NCBI GenBank assembly: GCA_964503315.1
Contig: CAZCZL010000005.1
Coordinates: 124,001-188,000, forward strand
Reading direction: 5' to 3'
Length of the DNA stretch: 64,000 nucleotides
DNA from: FEB-12 sp964503315
Lineage (GTDB): Bacteria > Zixibacteria > MSB-5A5 > GN15 > FEB-12
Shown piece after piece: positions 7,735-15,631 of the stretch. Position 1 is the first letter of the stretch. Every line of letters begins with the position of its first letter. Made by a program: the position numbers and the translations under genes. A model generated the notes under the pieces. That model was not told the origin of the DNA. It saw only the letters and a program-made list of their open reading frames with translations, and did no database searches.

Positions 7735-8960
7735 GACTGTTTTTCCTGCGAACACCAAAGAGCGTACACACAATCTGCAACTCTTGCTGCCAGCAGTGGC
7801 GGAACTGCATTTCCGATTTGCTTCGCAATCTCGGTTTTTGATCCCTGAAAGAGAAAACTATCTGGAAAACTCTGAATCCTGGCTGCTTCTCTATGTGTAA
7901 TGGGTCGGTGCTTTGAAGGATGCAGATACCTTCCTTTTTCCGGCTTGAAGAACTCGGTGCGAATTGTAAGTGCAGGCCTGTCCCACCAGAGTCGGCCAAA
8001 GAGATCAGTCCCACCAGACGTCTTTCTAATCCAACACGAAGGAGTGAGGTGACGAGCCCGCTTTTGCAGGTCAAATCTGTTCATCCCTTCTTCGGGAATT
8101 GCCTTGTAGCGTTCAATTGATGCTGCGGTCGGCGTCCGGCCGAAATGCAAGTCCATAGGAGGTGAGACAGGTGACAACTCTATCCCTTTTGGATCCGGTA
8201 GATCAGCAATTGCTTTTCTTACTGTACTCCACTCTGTTGGATTACAAATGTATCCATTTGCTCCCAACAAGTCCGGGACATAGCCGTTGCTCGGATTGTA
8301 ATGCGTCTTTTTTGGTGGGAACACCAACTTGGGGTCGGCAAATGAGCATCCAATTATGAACGCTCGAAATCTCTTCTGCGCTACGCCGTAGTCCGCAGCA
8401 CACAGAATCTTAGATTCGGTCAAGAACCCCATCTCCTTAGAAACTTCAAGGATTTCTTCGTGCTCGGGTGTACCTAACAATTGCGGCACGTTTTCCATCA
8501 CGAAAATAGTAGCTCTTGATTTCCTGACTACATCCAAAAATGGCCGCCAAAGCTGTTTTCGCGGATCGCCGTCACGCTTTTTGTTTAAGAGGCTGAACCC
8601 TTGACAAGGGGGGCCACCTATTACCACATCCGCCGAGGGGATTTTGTAGCTTGCAGTCGACAGAATGTCGAGTAAATCACCAGCTATACAATGGCTATCG
8701 AAATTCAAGTTGTAAGTAGTCACAGCGTCTTCGTTTATGTCGTTGGCCCAGATCGGTACAAAGCAATGACCAAAATCCTCCGTGAAACCTAAGGTCATTC
8801 CGCCAGCGCCAGAGAACAAGTCTATCAACGTCGGACGTTTACGCCGCTTCACGAGCTCACCAGCTTTTCTAGCTCGAAAAACGTCCTCTTCTGAGACCTC
8901 AATCCTGTTTCTTACGCTGCTTGCTTTTATTCGGTTACCCATACTGTTTTTCTTGCTCAC
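7731..8960 (-). CDS. DNA (cytosine-5-)-methyltransferase
   Basis: A 409-residue type II modification enzyme transferring a methyl group from SAM to C5 of cytosine. All key motifs are present and in order: motif I TLIDLFSGAGGMTLGF (residues 44-59), motif IV DVVIGGPPCQGFS with catalytic Cys119, motif VI MENV (155-158), motif VIII QKRFR (195-199), and motifs IX-X near the end (THREAARIQSFP and IGNAVPP). The stop overlaps the vsr start by four bases. It is first in the three-gene restriction-modification operon, so the host is modified before the nuclease is made. A+T-rich codon use compared with flanking genes suggests horizontal transfer. Confidence 0.96.
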   Translation of the reverse strand: MSKKNSMGNRIKASSVRNRIEVSEEDVFRARKAGELVKRRKRPTLIDLFSGAGGMTLGFTEDFGHCFVPIWANDINEDAVTTYNLNFDSHCIAGDLLDILSTASYKIPSADVVIGGPPCQGFSLLNKKRDGDPRKQLWRPFLDVVRKSRATIFVMENVPQLLGTPEHEEILEVSKEMGFLTESKILCAADYGVAQKRFRAFIIGCSFADPKLVFPPKKTHYNPSNGYVPDLLGANGYICNPTEWSTVRKAIADLPDPKGIELSPVSPPMDLHFGRTPTAASIERYKAIPEEGMNRFDLQKRARHLTPSCWIRKTSGGTDLFGRLWWDRPALTIRTEFFKPEKGRYLHPSKHRPITHREAARIQSFPDSFLFQGSKTEIAKQIGNAVPPLLAARVADCVYALWCSQEKQS

Positions 8961-9389
8961 TGGTTACTACTAAATTGCATGGCAGGCAGCCAGTTGGCAA
9001 TCACTAAATATGTCCCATAGCCCGAATCCCCTGTCCGAAGGCTTAGCGGAACCGTGCTTTCGACCTTCCACCGTTTCACATTTGTCAGCTCTTCTTAGTC
9101 CGTCCCCATTAATAGAGGGGATTATCTCGAAGTCGACATCCCCAATCCCGGCCGCCGCGCCGTTCACACCGCGCGCCGAACAGTCAACCCCGCCCGCCTC
9201 AACCACTTGATGATGCCAACCTGGCACCGGTTTGTGGATCCTGAATCAAGTTCAGGATGAGGCTTTGGGGGGAAGGGATGAGGTGGGGAGAAGGGTGAGG
9301 TACTTTTGGCGACGGATGAGGTATAAAGAAGGCGGGTCCGTTTTCGAACCCGCCATGCAATCGTGAACCCGTAGTGTTCAAATCCGTAC
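8961..9389. other. Intergenic region with repeats at the edge of the restriction-modification island
   Basis: About 430 bases without a supportable gene. It should contain the promoter of the methyltransferase near 8960-9010. Between 9238 and 9325 lie a perfect inverted repeat and a purine-rich stretch in which GGTGAGG/GGATGAGG words recur. A second hairpin at 9331-9354 (GGCGGGT pairing with ACCCGCC) could be a terminator. The region marks the change from A+T-rich island sequence to the host-like composition of the efflux operon. Confidence 0.6.
9238..9258. repeat. Perfect inverted repeat ATCCTGAA-N5-TTCAGGAT
   Basis: Eight-base arms around a five-base loop (TCAAG). The arms and loop match a palindromic intergenic element that I recall from unrelated bacterial genomes, where it is often followed, as here, by GAGG-type words. 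It is not adjacent to a gene end, so a repeat-element origin is more likely than a terminator. Only one copy was noticed in this window. Confidence 0.55.
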
Positions 9390-9407
9390 CCCACCATTTA
9401 TGGTGGG
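9390..9407 (-). terminator. Hairpin just downstream of the efflux operon
   Basis: CCCACCAT-TT-ATGGTGGG forms an 8-bp stem 8 bases beyond the stop codon of the RND permease. It lacks a strong T-run on the minus strand. A second hairpin lies at 9331-9354. Confidence 0.5.
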
Positions 9408-9415
9408 ATTGGATT

Positions 9416-12400
9416 TTACGCCACCGGGTATTTCTTCCGATTCCCCAGGTAATACAGTATCGGGACAGCCACACGCGAGATCGCCAGCGAGGCGACCTCA
9501 CCCGCCATCAACGCGATCGCCAGACCCTGGAAGATCGGGTCGAACAGGATCACTCCCGCGCCGACAATCACCGCACCGGCCGTGAGCAACATCGGACGGA
9601 ATCGCACCGCGCCGGCATCGATCACCGCCTCCGCCAGCGGCATCCCTTCTTTCAGACGAAGTTCAATGAAATCGACCAGAATGATTGAGTTACGTATGAC
9701 AATCCCCGCGCCAGCCATAAATCCGATCATTGAGGTCGCGGTGAAAAACGCCCCCATCGCGCCATGCGCCGGCATGATGCCTATTAATGAGAACGGGATA
9801 GCCGCCATCACGACGATCGGCGTCAACAACGACTGGAACCACCCGACCATCAAGATATAGATGAGGATCAGCACCGCGGCGAACGCGATCCCCAGATCGC
9901 GGAAGACCTCGATAGTGATATGCCACTCGCCATCCCACTTGAGCGCGGGCTCGAGCGTGGAGAACGGCATACTCGCGTTGAGGATCTGCAACTTGTTCTC
10001 CGACCCGCCATACTGGATCATCTCAAGTTTCTCCAGCTTTTTGTTCATATCCATAATGGCGTAGACCGGCGATTCGATCTCTCCCGCGACATCGCCGATG
10101 ATGTACGTCACCGGCATAAGATTCTTACGATAGATCGTTTTTTCGGCAATTGTGTCGACAACTGTCACCAACTCGCGCAGAGGCACGAGTGGAGCATCGG
10201 CGGCGATAGCCGCTTGCTGGGTATTCGGCATACGTATCTGCAGGCCAAGGATATCCGACGCGGAGGTTTTCTGCGCGCGCGGAAGTTCCAGCATCAGCGC
10301 GACATCTTCGCGCTCATTGTCGCGATGCCCGATATCCACCTGTATCCCGTTCACCGCGAGCTTGACCGTCTGCGCCACGATTTCGGCGGTGATGCCGTGT
10401 AGCGCCGCTTTTTCGTGGTCGATCGCGAAGGTCATCTTGCGCTGGTCAGTCTCCTCGTAAGCATCGACATCAACAACGCCGGGAGTCGACTTGAAGATCT
10501 CCTCGACTTTGCGCGAGAGAGCAGTGCGAGTTGAATCGGTCGGGCCGTATATCTCCGCGACAAGAGTCTGCAAGACCGGCGGGCCGGGTGGTACTTCGGC
10601 GATCGCAACGGCAGCGTTGTACCTTTTGGCAATATCATCCACACGCGGGCGGACTCGCTTGGCGATATCATGCGACTGGTCGGAGCGCTCGGATTTGCCG
10701 AGCAGGTTGACCTGGATATCCGCCGAGTATGACCCGCGCCGCATGAAGTAATGTCGCACGAGGCCGTTGAAATTGAAGGGTGAGGCGGTCCCGGCGTAGA
10801 TCTGATAGTCTGTCACTTCGGATTCCTTGGCGATCGAGGCTGCTATCTCGCGTGAGGCCTGCACAGTCTCTTCGAGCGAGCTGCCCTCCGGCATATTGAT
10901 GATCACCTGGAATTCGTTCTTGTTGTCGAAGGGGAGCATCTTGACCTGCACCCAGCCGATCGCGACAGTCCCCATCGCCGCGAGGAGGAGGAAAGTGACT
11001 GTCCCGAGATAGATGGCGCGGGTCTTCGGCTTGGTGATCAGCTTGGTCATCTGACGGCGATAGGCGCGAGTAGTCCAGTCCTCGTTCGCCTGGTCATGCG
11101 CAATGTGCTGTTTCGCTGATCCCCACTTGAGGACGCGAACCGCCGCCCACGGCGTTACGATGAAGGCGACCACGAGTGAGAAAAGCATCGCGGCAGTCGC
11201 TCCGATCGGGATCGGCCGCATGTACGGCCCCATCAATCCGCCGACGAACGCCATCGGCAGTACCGCGGCTATCACTGCCCAGGTGGCGAGGATAGTCGGG
11301 TTGCCGACCTCGGAGACAGCATCGACGGCGATCTTCGCCCAATGCCTTCCCTTGTTTTGTGGAAGATGCAGATGTCGCGTGATATTTTCGACGACAACGA
11401 TCGCGTCATCGACCAAAATACCTATTGAGAAGATCAAGGCGAAGAGCGTGATTCGGTTAAGTGTGAACCCTGCGAGGTAAAAAACGAGCAAGGTCAGAGC
11501 CAGAGTCGAAGGGATCGCCAGTGCGACGATGATCGACTCACGCCATCCGAGCGACAGCATGATCAAGAGTGACACCGAGAAGACCGCGATCATCATGTGG
11601 AAGAGCAGTTCGTTGGACTTTTCTTCAGCGGTCTCGCCGTAATGCCGCGTGATGGTCATGTCAACGTTCGAGGGGATGATCTTTCCTTCGAGAAACTTCA
11701 CCTTCTCCAGCACATGCTCCGCAACCTGGATGGCGTTAGTGCCGGGACGCTTGGCGATGGAGAGTGTTACGGCGGCTTCTTCTTCGTGATGCGGGCCTTC
11801 GGCGGCACCGGTGCCGAACAAAACGACTTGCGACAACTCTTCCGGGCCATCGATAATGGTGGCTACATCGCGCAGGTAGATCGGCGCGTTATTATAGACG
11901 CCCAGCACGACCCGCTCGACATCTTCTTTAGTGCGAAGGAATCCGCCAGTCTCAATCACTACTTCCTGATTGTCACGAACCAGCGAGCCGGCCTTGTTTT
12001 GGCGATTCGCCTGTCGGAGCACCGGAATGATTTGCAGTGGGTCGAGTTGACGTGCGGCGAGCGCTTCGGGATCGAGCTGGATGCGAAACTGACGGCGCAG
12101 TCCACCGATGATATTTGTCTCGGAAACATCCACCACCTGTTTTATCTGATCTTCAACCTCGGCGACTACACGCCGGAGCGAGTAGTGATCCAGCTCCGCG
12201 CTATGGAAGGTCATCGCGAGGATAGGGACATCGTCGATGGAGCGGGGCTTCAGGATAGGGAAAGAGACTTGCGGGGGAATGCGGTCGAAGTTCGACTCAA
12301 GTTTCTGGTTCAGTTTGACCAGACTTTTCTCGACATCCTCGCCGACTAAAAAGCGTACGATAACGAGCGCTTCTTCGGGGCGGGAGATGGAGTAGACATA

Positions 12401-12673
12401 CTCGACACCGGGAATCTCCCAGATAAGTTTCTCCATCGGGGCTGTGACGCGGTTTTCGACCTCCTTGGCGGTGAAACCGGGGACCGAGACCATGACGTCA
12501 ACCATCGGGACTTTGATCTGCGGTTCCTCTTCACGGGGAAGCATGGCGACCGCAAACGCTCCCAGCAGAACGGAAGTCAGGATCAGGAGCGAGGTTAACT
12601 TGGAGTTGATGAACCCTTTGGCCAGCATGCCGGCCAGTCCGTGAGCCGGAACGGTGTGATGTTCCTGACTCAT
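9416..12673 (-). CDS. RND efflux pump, inner-membrane permease subunit
   Basis: A 1085-residue proton-driven exporter of the AcrB/hydrophobe-type RND family, of normal length. It has the usual plan: a first helix near residues 30-50, a large periplasmic loop, a cluster of helices (about 350-560), a second periplasmic loop, and a final helix cluster (about 890-1080). Family motifs include PGFTAKEVENRVTAPMEK in the porter domain and GILVDDAIVVVENITRH in TM4, with the paired Asp residues needed for proton relay. The substrate is unknown. The start overlaps the adaptor stop as ATGA (12670-12673). No outer-membrane TolC-type gene is adjacent, so the pump probably borrows one encoded elsewhere. Confidence 0.95.
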   Translation of the reverse strand: MSQEHHTVPAHGLAGMLAKGFINSKLTSLLILTSVLLGAFAVAMLPREEEPQIKVPMVDVMVSVPGFTAKEVENRVTAPMEKLIWEIPGVEYVYSISRPEEALVIVRFLVGEDVEKSLVKLNQKLESNFDRIPPQVSFPILKPRSIDDVPILAMTFHSAELDHYSLRRVVAEVEDQIKQVVDVSETNIIGGLRRQFRIQLDPEALAARQLDPLQIIPVLRQANRQNKAGSLVRDNQEVVIETGGFLRTKEDVERVVLGVYNNAPIYLRDVATIIDGPEELSQVVLFGTGAAEGPHHEEEAAVTLSIAKRPGTNAIQVAEHVLEKVKFLEGKIIPSNVDMTITRHYGETAEEKSNELLFHMMIAVFSVSLLIMLSLGWRESIIVALAIPSTLALTLLVFYLAGFTLNRITLFALIFSIGILVDDAIVVVENITRHLHLPQNKGRHWAKIAVDAVSEVGNPTILATWAVIAAVLPMAFVGGLMGPYMRPIPIGATAAMLFSLVVAFIVTPWAAVRVLKWGSAKQHIAHDQANEDWTTRAYRRQMTKLITKPKTRAIYLGTVTFLLLAAMGTVAIGWVQVKMLPFDNKNEFQVIINMPEGSSLEETVQASREIAASIAKESEVTDYQIYAGTASPFNFNGLVRHYFMRRGSYSADIQVNLLGKSERSDQSHDIAKRVRPRVDDIAKRYNAAVAIAEVPPGPPVLQTLVAEIYGPTDSTRTALSRKVEEIFKSTPGVVDVDAYEETDQRKMTFAIDHEKAALHGITAEIVAQTVKLAVNGIQVDIGHRDNEREDVALMLELPRAQKTSASDILGLQIRMPNTQQAAIAADAPLVPLRELVTVVDTIAEKTIYRKNLMPVTYIIGDVAGEIESPVYAIMDMNKKLEKLEMIQYGGSENKLQILNASMPFSTLEPALKWDGEWHITIEVFRDLGIAFAAVLILIYILMVGWFQSLLTPIVVMAAIPFSLIGIMPAHGAMGAFFTATSMIGFMAGAGIVIRNSIILVDFIELRLKEGMPLAEAVIDAGAVRFRPMLLTAGAVIVGAGVILFDPIFQGLAIALMAGEVASLAISRVAVPILYYLGNRKKYPVA

Positions 12674-13692
12674 GGCTGAACCTCAACTTTGTCGCCATCG
12701 ACCAGACCGGTGAGGCCGCTCACCACCACATGGTCATGCTCATTCAGCCCGGCGAGAATCTCGATATTCTCTCCGGAAGTGCGTCCGGTGCGAACAAACT
12801 TCAGCACCGCAGTATTCTCCGCGTTAACCGTATAGACCAGCTCAAGCTGTCCTCGATGGACCAACGCGGCACGCGGGATGTAAATCGACTCATCGCCGCT
12901 CATTGACAACAGCAAACGACCAAACTGGCCGGGCCGGGCGATCAAGGCCGGGAGGTCGATCTTGACAATAAAACTCCGCGTCACCGGGTCCGCGCTCGGA
13001 GAGAGTTCCTTCACTGTGCCGGTGATGGTGGAATCGATAGAGGAGATCTCTACCTGCACACGATCGCCAATCGCGATATGGCCGCGCTGTGATTCGGGGA
13101 TGGTCACCACGAACTGGGGAGCAGTATCCTCTTCAAGAGTGAAGAGAGGCTGACCGGGGATGGCCAGGTCGCCGACATCAACCATTTTGCGCGTTACGAC
13201 ACCGGAGAAGGGGGCGGTTATTGTCGCGTAGCTCATGAGCGCTTCAGCCTCGTCGAGATTTGCTTCGGCTACCGAAGCACGCGCTTTGACAGCGTCGAAT
13301 TCCTGTTGGGTGACCGCGTTCTTTTCCAGTAACGATGTGTAACGGCTGAGGTCGAGCATCGCCTGATCCTTGACCGCGCTGGCCTGCTGGACGCGGGCTT
13401 TGAACTCGCGCGTATCCAGTTCCGCCAGGGTTCCGCCCTTGGCAACGCGGCTCCCTATCACGACCGGGATCCGGTCGATACGGGCCTGCACCTTGGTGCT
13501 CAGGTCGGCGGTGTTGCGAGCGCGGACAGTCCCCATGATCTCATCATGGGCGCCGGTGGTCAGGCGATCTGCCTGCACGATCGTTACCGGCTTGGGGTTT
13601 CCGGCGGGAGTGGATGCATCCTGATGCGATTCACCGCAGCCAGTCAACACGACCGCCAGGAGCAATCCGGAGAAAAACAGGAGTGATCTCAT
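12670..13692 (-). CDS. RND efflux periplasmic adaptor (HlyD/AcrA family) lipoprotein
   Basis: A 340-residue membrane fusion protein that links the RND permease to an outer-membrane channel. The N-terminus is a lipoprotein signal with lipobox LTGC (Cys19). It is followed by the barrel-sandwich/lipoyl half (TVRARNTADLSTKVQARIDR), a short alpha-helical hairpin, the second lipoyl half (YATITAPFSGVVTRKMVDVG) and beta-barrel domains (FVVTIPESQRGHIAIGDRV). A GAAGAGGT ribosome-binding site precedes the ATG. It is the first gene of the two-gene efflux operon and is transcribed divergently from the ArsR-type regulator, so the shared region at 13693-13769 probably controls both. Confidence 0.95.
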   Translation of the reverse strand: MRSLLFFSGLLLAVVLTGCGESHQDASTPAGNPKPVTIVQADRLTTGAHDEIMGTVRARNTADLSTKVQARIDRIPVVIGSRVAKGGTLAELDTREFKARVQQASAVKDQAMLDLSRYTSLLEKNAVTQQEFDAVKARASVAEANLDEAEALMSYATITAPFSGVVTRKMVDVGDLAIPGQPLFTLEEDTAPQFVVTIPESQRGHIAIGDRVQVEISSIDSTITGTVKELSPSADPVTRSFIVKIDLPALIARPGQFGRLLLSMSGDESIYIPRAALVHRGQLELVYTVNAENTAVLKFVRTGRTSGENIEILAGLNEHDHVVVSGLTGLVDGDKVEVQP

Positions 13693-13734
13693 ACCTCTTC
13701 CTCTATATGGTCAATTTTTTTTCATTGTCGGCTC

Positions 13735-13764
13735 TTGACAAACACATAAACATATGTTTATATA
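13735..13764 (+). promoter_or_regulatory. Sigma70-type promoter of the ArsR-type regulator gene
   Basis: TTGACA at 13735-13740 and TATATA at 13759-13764 with an 18-base spacer. The expected transcription start is close to 13770, which is the GTG start codon itself. The transcript is therefore probably leaderless, in agreement with the absence of a Shine-Dalgarno sequence there. Confidence 0.65.
13746..13761. promoter_or_regulatory. Palindromic operator, probable ArsR-family binding site
   Basis: ATAAACATATGTTTAT is a perfect 16-base palindrome lying between the -35 and -10 elements of the regulator promoter and 54 bases upstream of the adaptor start. Its AACATATGTT core resembles known SmtB/ArsR-family operators. 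Binding here would block transcription of the regulator and probably of the divergent pump. Confidence 0.7.
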
Positions 13765-13769
13765 TAAAT

Positions 13770-14114
13770 GTGCCGACAAAAAAAGCAACAGATTTTTCAG
13801 AGCTTCCCGAAAACAAGCTCGAACTGGTCGCCGGATGTTTCCAGGCGCTGTCCGATCCGACCCGCCTTAAGCTATTGCGGGCCTTGAAGTCCGGCGAAAA
13901 GACCGTCCAAGATTTGGTCGCTCTCTTCCAGTGGACACAGCCCAATATCTCCCGCCATCTGGCTATCCTGGCCCGCGCCGGGATGGTCACCAAGGAGAAA
14001 CAGGGGCCGTTCGTCTACTACCGTATCGCGAACCCCCGGGTCTTTTCGCTGTGCGACAATGTCTGCTCCCATGTCAATCGGATGCTAGACGGCTTCTCCG
14101 AGAACAAGGGATAA
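13770..14114 (+). CDS. ArsR-family transcriptional repressor of the efflux pump
   Basis: A 114-residue winged-helix regulator. The core matches the family: CFQALSDPTRLKLLRALK, then VQDLVALFQWTQPNISRHLAIL as the DNA-recognition helix, then GPFVYYRIANPRVFSLC as wing and C-terminal helix. I chose GTG 13770 because similarity begins there and the promoter lies just upstream; a longer frame back to 13614 would run through the promoter and operator. The C-terminal helix has Cys95, Cys99 and His101 (SLCDNVCSH), and Cys23 is in helix 1. These may form a metal- or thiol-sensing site. Divergence from the RND operon suggests that it controls it. Confidence 0.88.
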   Translation: MPTKKATDFSELPENKLELVAGCFQALSDPTRLKLLRALKSGEKTVQDLVALFQWTQPNISRHLAILARAGMVTKEKQGPFVYYRIANPRVFSLCDNVCSHVNRMLDGFSENKG

Positions 14115-14135
14115 AGCGTATATTGTCAATCCTGT

Positions 14136-14160
14136 CACCTCTGCTAATGGAGCAGAGGTG
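14136..14160. terminator. Bidirectional terminator hairpin
   Basis: A perfect 10-bp stem, CACCTCTGCT-AATGG-AGCAGAGGTG, between the convergent regulator gene (stop 14114) and symporter gene (stop 14183). Confidence 0.6.
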
Positions 14161-14182
14161 AGGCTACCAGGTTTCGTGCGAG

Positions 14183-15616
14183 TCAGGTGCGTCTGACAGG
14201 CGTCAGCACGCTGATGACTGGCGCTAAAACGAGAGAAATCAGCATACCGATCGTCCCCGCCTGTGGCGAGGGCGTCCCGCTGATATAGAGCCCGAGGCAG
14301 ATCGCCAGGCTAATGATAGATGATGCGAATGCCGAGAGTTTAGTGATCCGCTTCCAGAGTAATCCCCAGACGAACGGTCCCAGAAAGGCCGAGCCTATCG
14401 CGCCCCAGGAAATTCCCAGGATAGCCACGATCGAGGCGGGCTTGAAATAGGCGAGAATCACGGACAGCAGAACGAATGTCGCCGAGCAGACACGCATCAG
14501 CATGGTCAGGTTTCTGTCGGAGACCTTTCTATTAATGAACCCGGCGTACACATCCTTGGCCACCGATGAACTGGATATCAGAACCAGTGCGGCCAGAGTC
14601 GACATGGAGGCCGAGAGGATCAGCAGAAGCATCAGGATCGAAAGCGATTGCGGGATGATATTGGCGAGGAGTTCCGGCATCAACGCGTCGAAAATCGGCT
14701 TACCGTCTTTGAATGCCGTCGGTGAGGTCTCGGGGGACATCAGTACCCGACAGGTCGCCCCCGCAAAGTAGGCTACTCCGCCAATGAGCATCGCGAAGAG
14801 TGTCGAGGCGATCATACCGATGCGAATAGACCGCTTATCCTTGATGGCGTAGAATTTCTGGACCAGTTGCGGCATCGCGAATGGCGCTACCGACGTCAGA
14901 AAGACGAGCGAAAAGAGGGGCCAGACTCCGGGCGGTCCGACTACCTCAGTCAATTTTGGATTGAACGCATTGAGATCAGTGGTCAGTCGACCAAACCCGC
15001 CGGTCTTGTCAAGAGTTGTATAGAGCAATACCACGGTGCCGGCGGCCATGATGATCCCAAAGATGACATCGATCATGGTCATCGATTTATACCCACCCAT
15101 TACCAGATAGAGGGCGGTGAACCCACCCATGAAAATGAGGGCCAAACCGAAATCGATGCCGAAATTCACCTGAAAAAGATAGGACAGCCCAATAAATACC
15201 GCCGCAGAGTACGGGACGAAGAAGACAAAGATGGCGATTGAGCTGAAGAGCTTAAGCGCCGGACTTACGTAGCGTTTCTCCAGAAATTCCGGCATCGTTT
15301 GGACACCATACTCAATCGACATCTGTTTGATGCGCCATCCCATGATCCACCAGACGCCCAATACTCCCACCAGCGCATTACCGACCGCGACCCAAAGACC
15401 GGACAGACCAAAATCCCAACCCACCTTTCCGGCAAAGCCGATGAACAGCACAGCTGAGAAATAGGCCGCTCCGTAGGTGAATGCGGTCATATACGGTCCG
15501 ACTGTGCCACCACCCAGGAAGTAGTCGGAGAATGAGCGGGTTCGACGCATGCCGATTATCCCGATCGTGATGATCATCAAAGCGAAGGCGGAGACTATTA
15601 ACAATTTGGCAAGCAT
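14183..15616 (-). CDS. Sodium:solute symporter (SSS family)
   Basis: A 477-residue inner-membrane transporter with about 13 hydrophobic segments. The N-terminus has the family pattern RSFSDYFLGGGTVGPYMTAF (helix 2 region), and the middle segment YGVQTMPEFLEKRY is characteristic of SSS proteins. Na+-coupled uptake of a small organic solute (sugar, amino acid or carboxylate) is expected; the substrate is not predictable. It starts 15 bases after the stop of the upstream porin-like gene and is probably cotranscribed with it, giving an outer- plus inner-membrane uptake pair. Confidence 0.92.
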   Translation of the reverse strand: MLAKLLIVSAFALMIITIGIIGMRRTRSFSDYFLGGGTVGPYMTAFTYGAAYFSAVLFIGFAGKVGWDFGLSGLWVAVGNALVGVLGVWWIMGWRIKQMSIEYGVQTMPEFLEKRYVSPALKLFSSIAIFVFFVPYSAAVFIGLSYLFQVNFGIDFGLALIFMGGFTALYLVMGGYKSMTMIDVIFGIIMAAGTVVLLYTTLDKTGGFGRLTTDLNAFNPKLTEVVGPPGVWPLFSLVFLTSVAPFAMPQLVQKFYAIKDKRSIRIGMIASTLFAMLIGGVAYFAGATCRVLMSPETSPTAFKDGKPIFDALMPELLANIIPQSLSILMLLLILSASMSTLAALVLISSSSVAKDVYAGFINRKVSDRNLTMLMRVCSATFVLLSVILAYFKPASIVAILGISWGAIGSAFLGPFVWGLLWKRITKLSAFASSIISLAICLGLYISGTPSPQAGTIGMLISLVLAPVISVLTPVRRT

Positions 15617-15631
15617 GGTGATCGTCCTCTG

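Noticed and set aside
11597..12349. 250-residue open frame on the plus strand inside the RND gene
   Set aside because: It is fully antisense to the clear RND permease; long antisense frames are common in this G+C-rich codon pattern.
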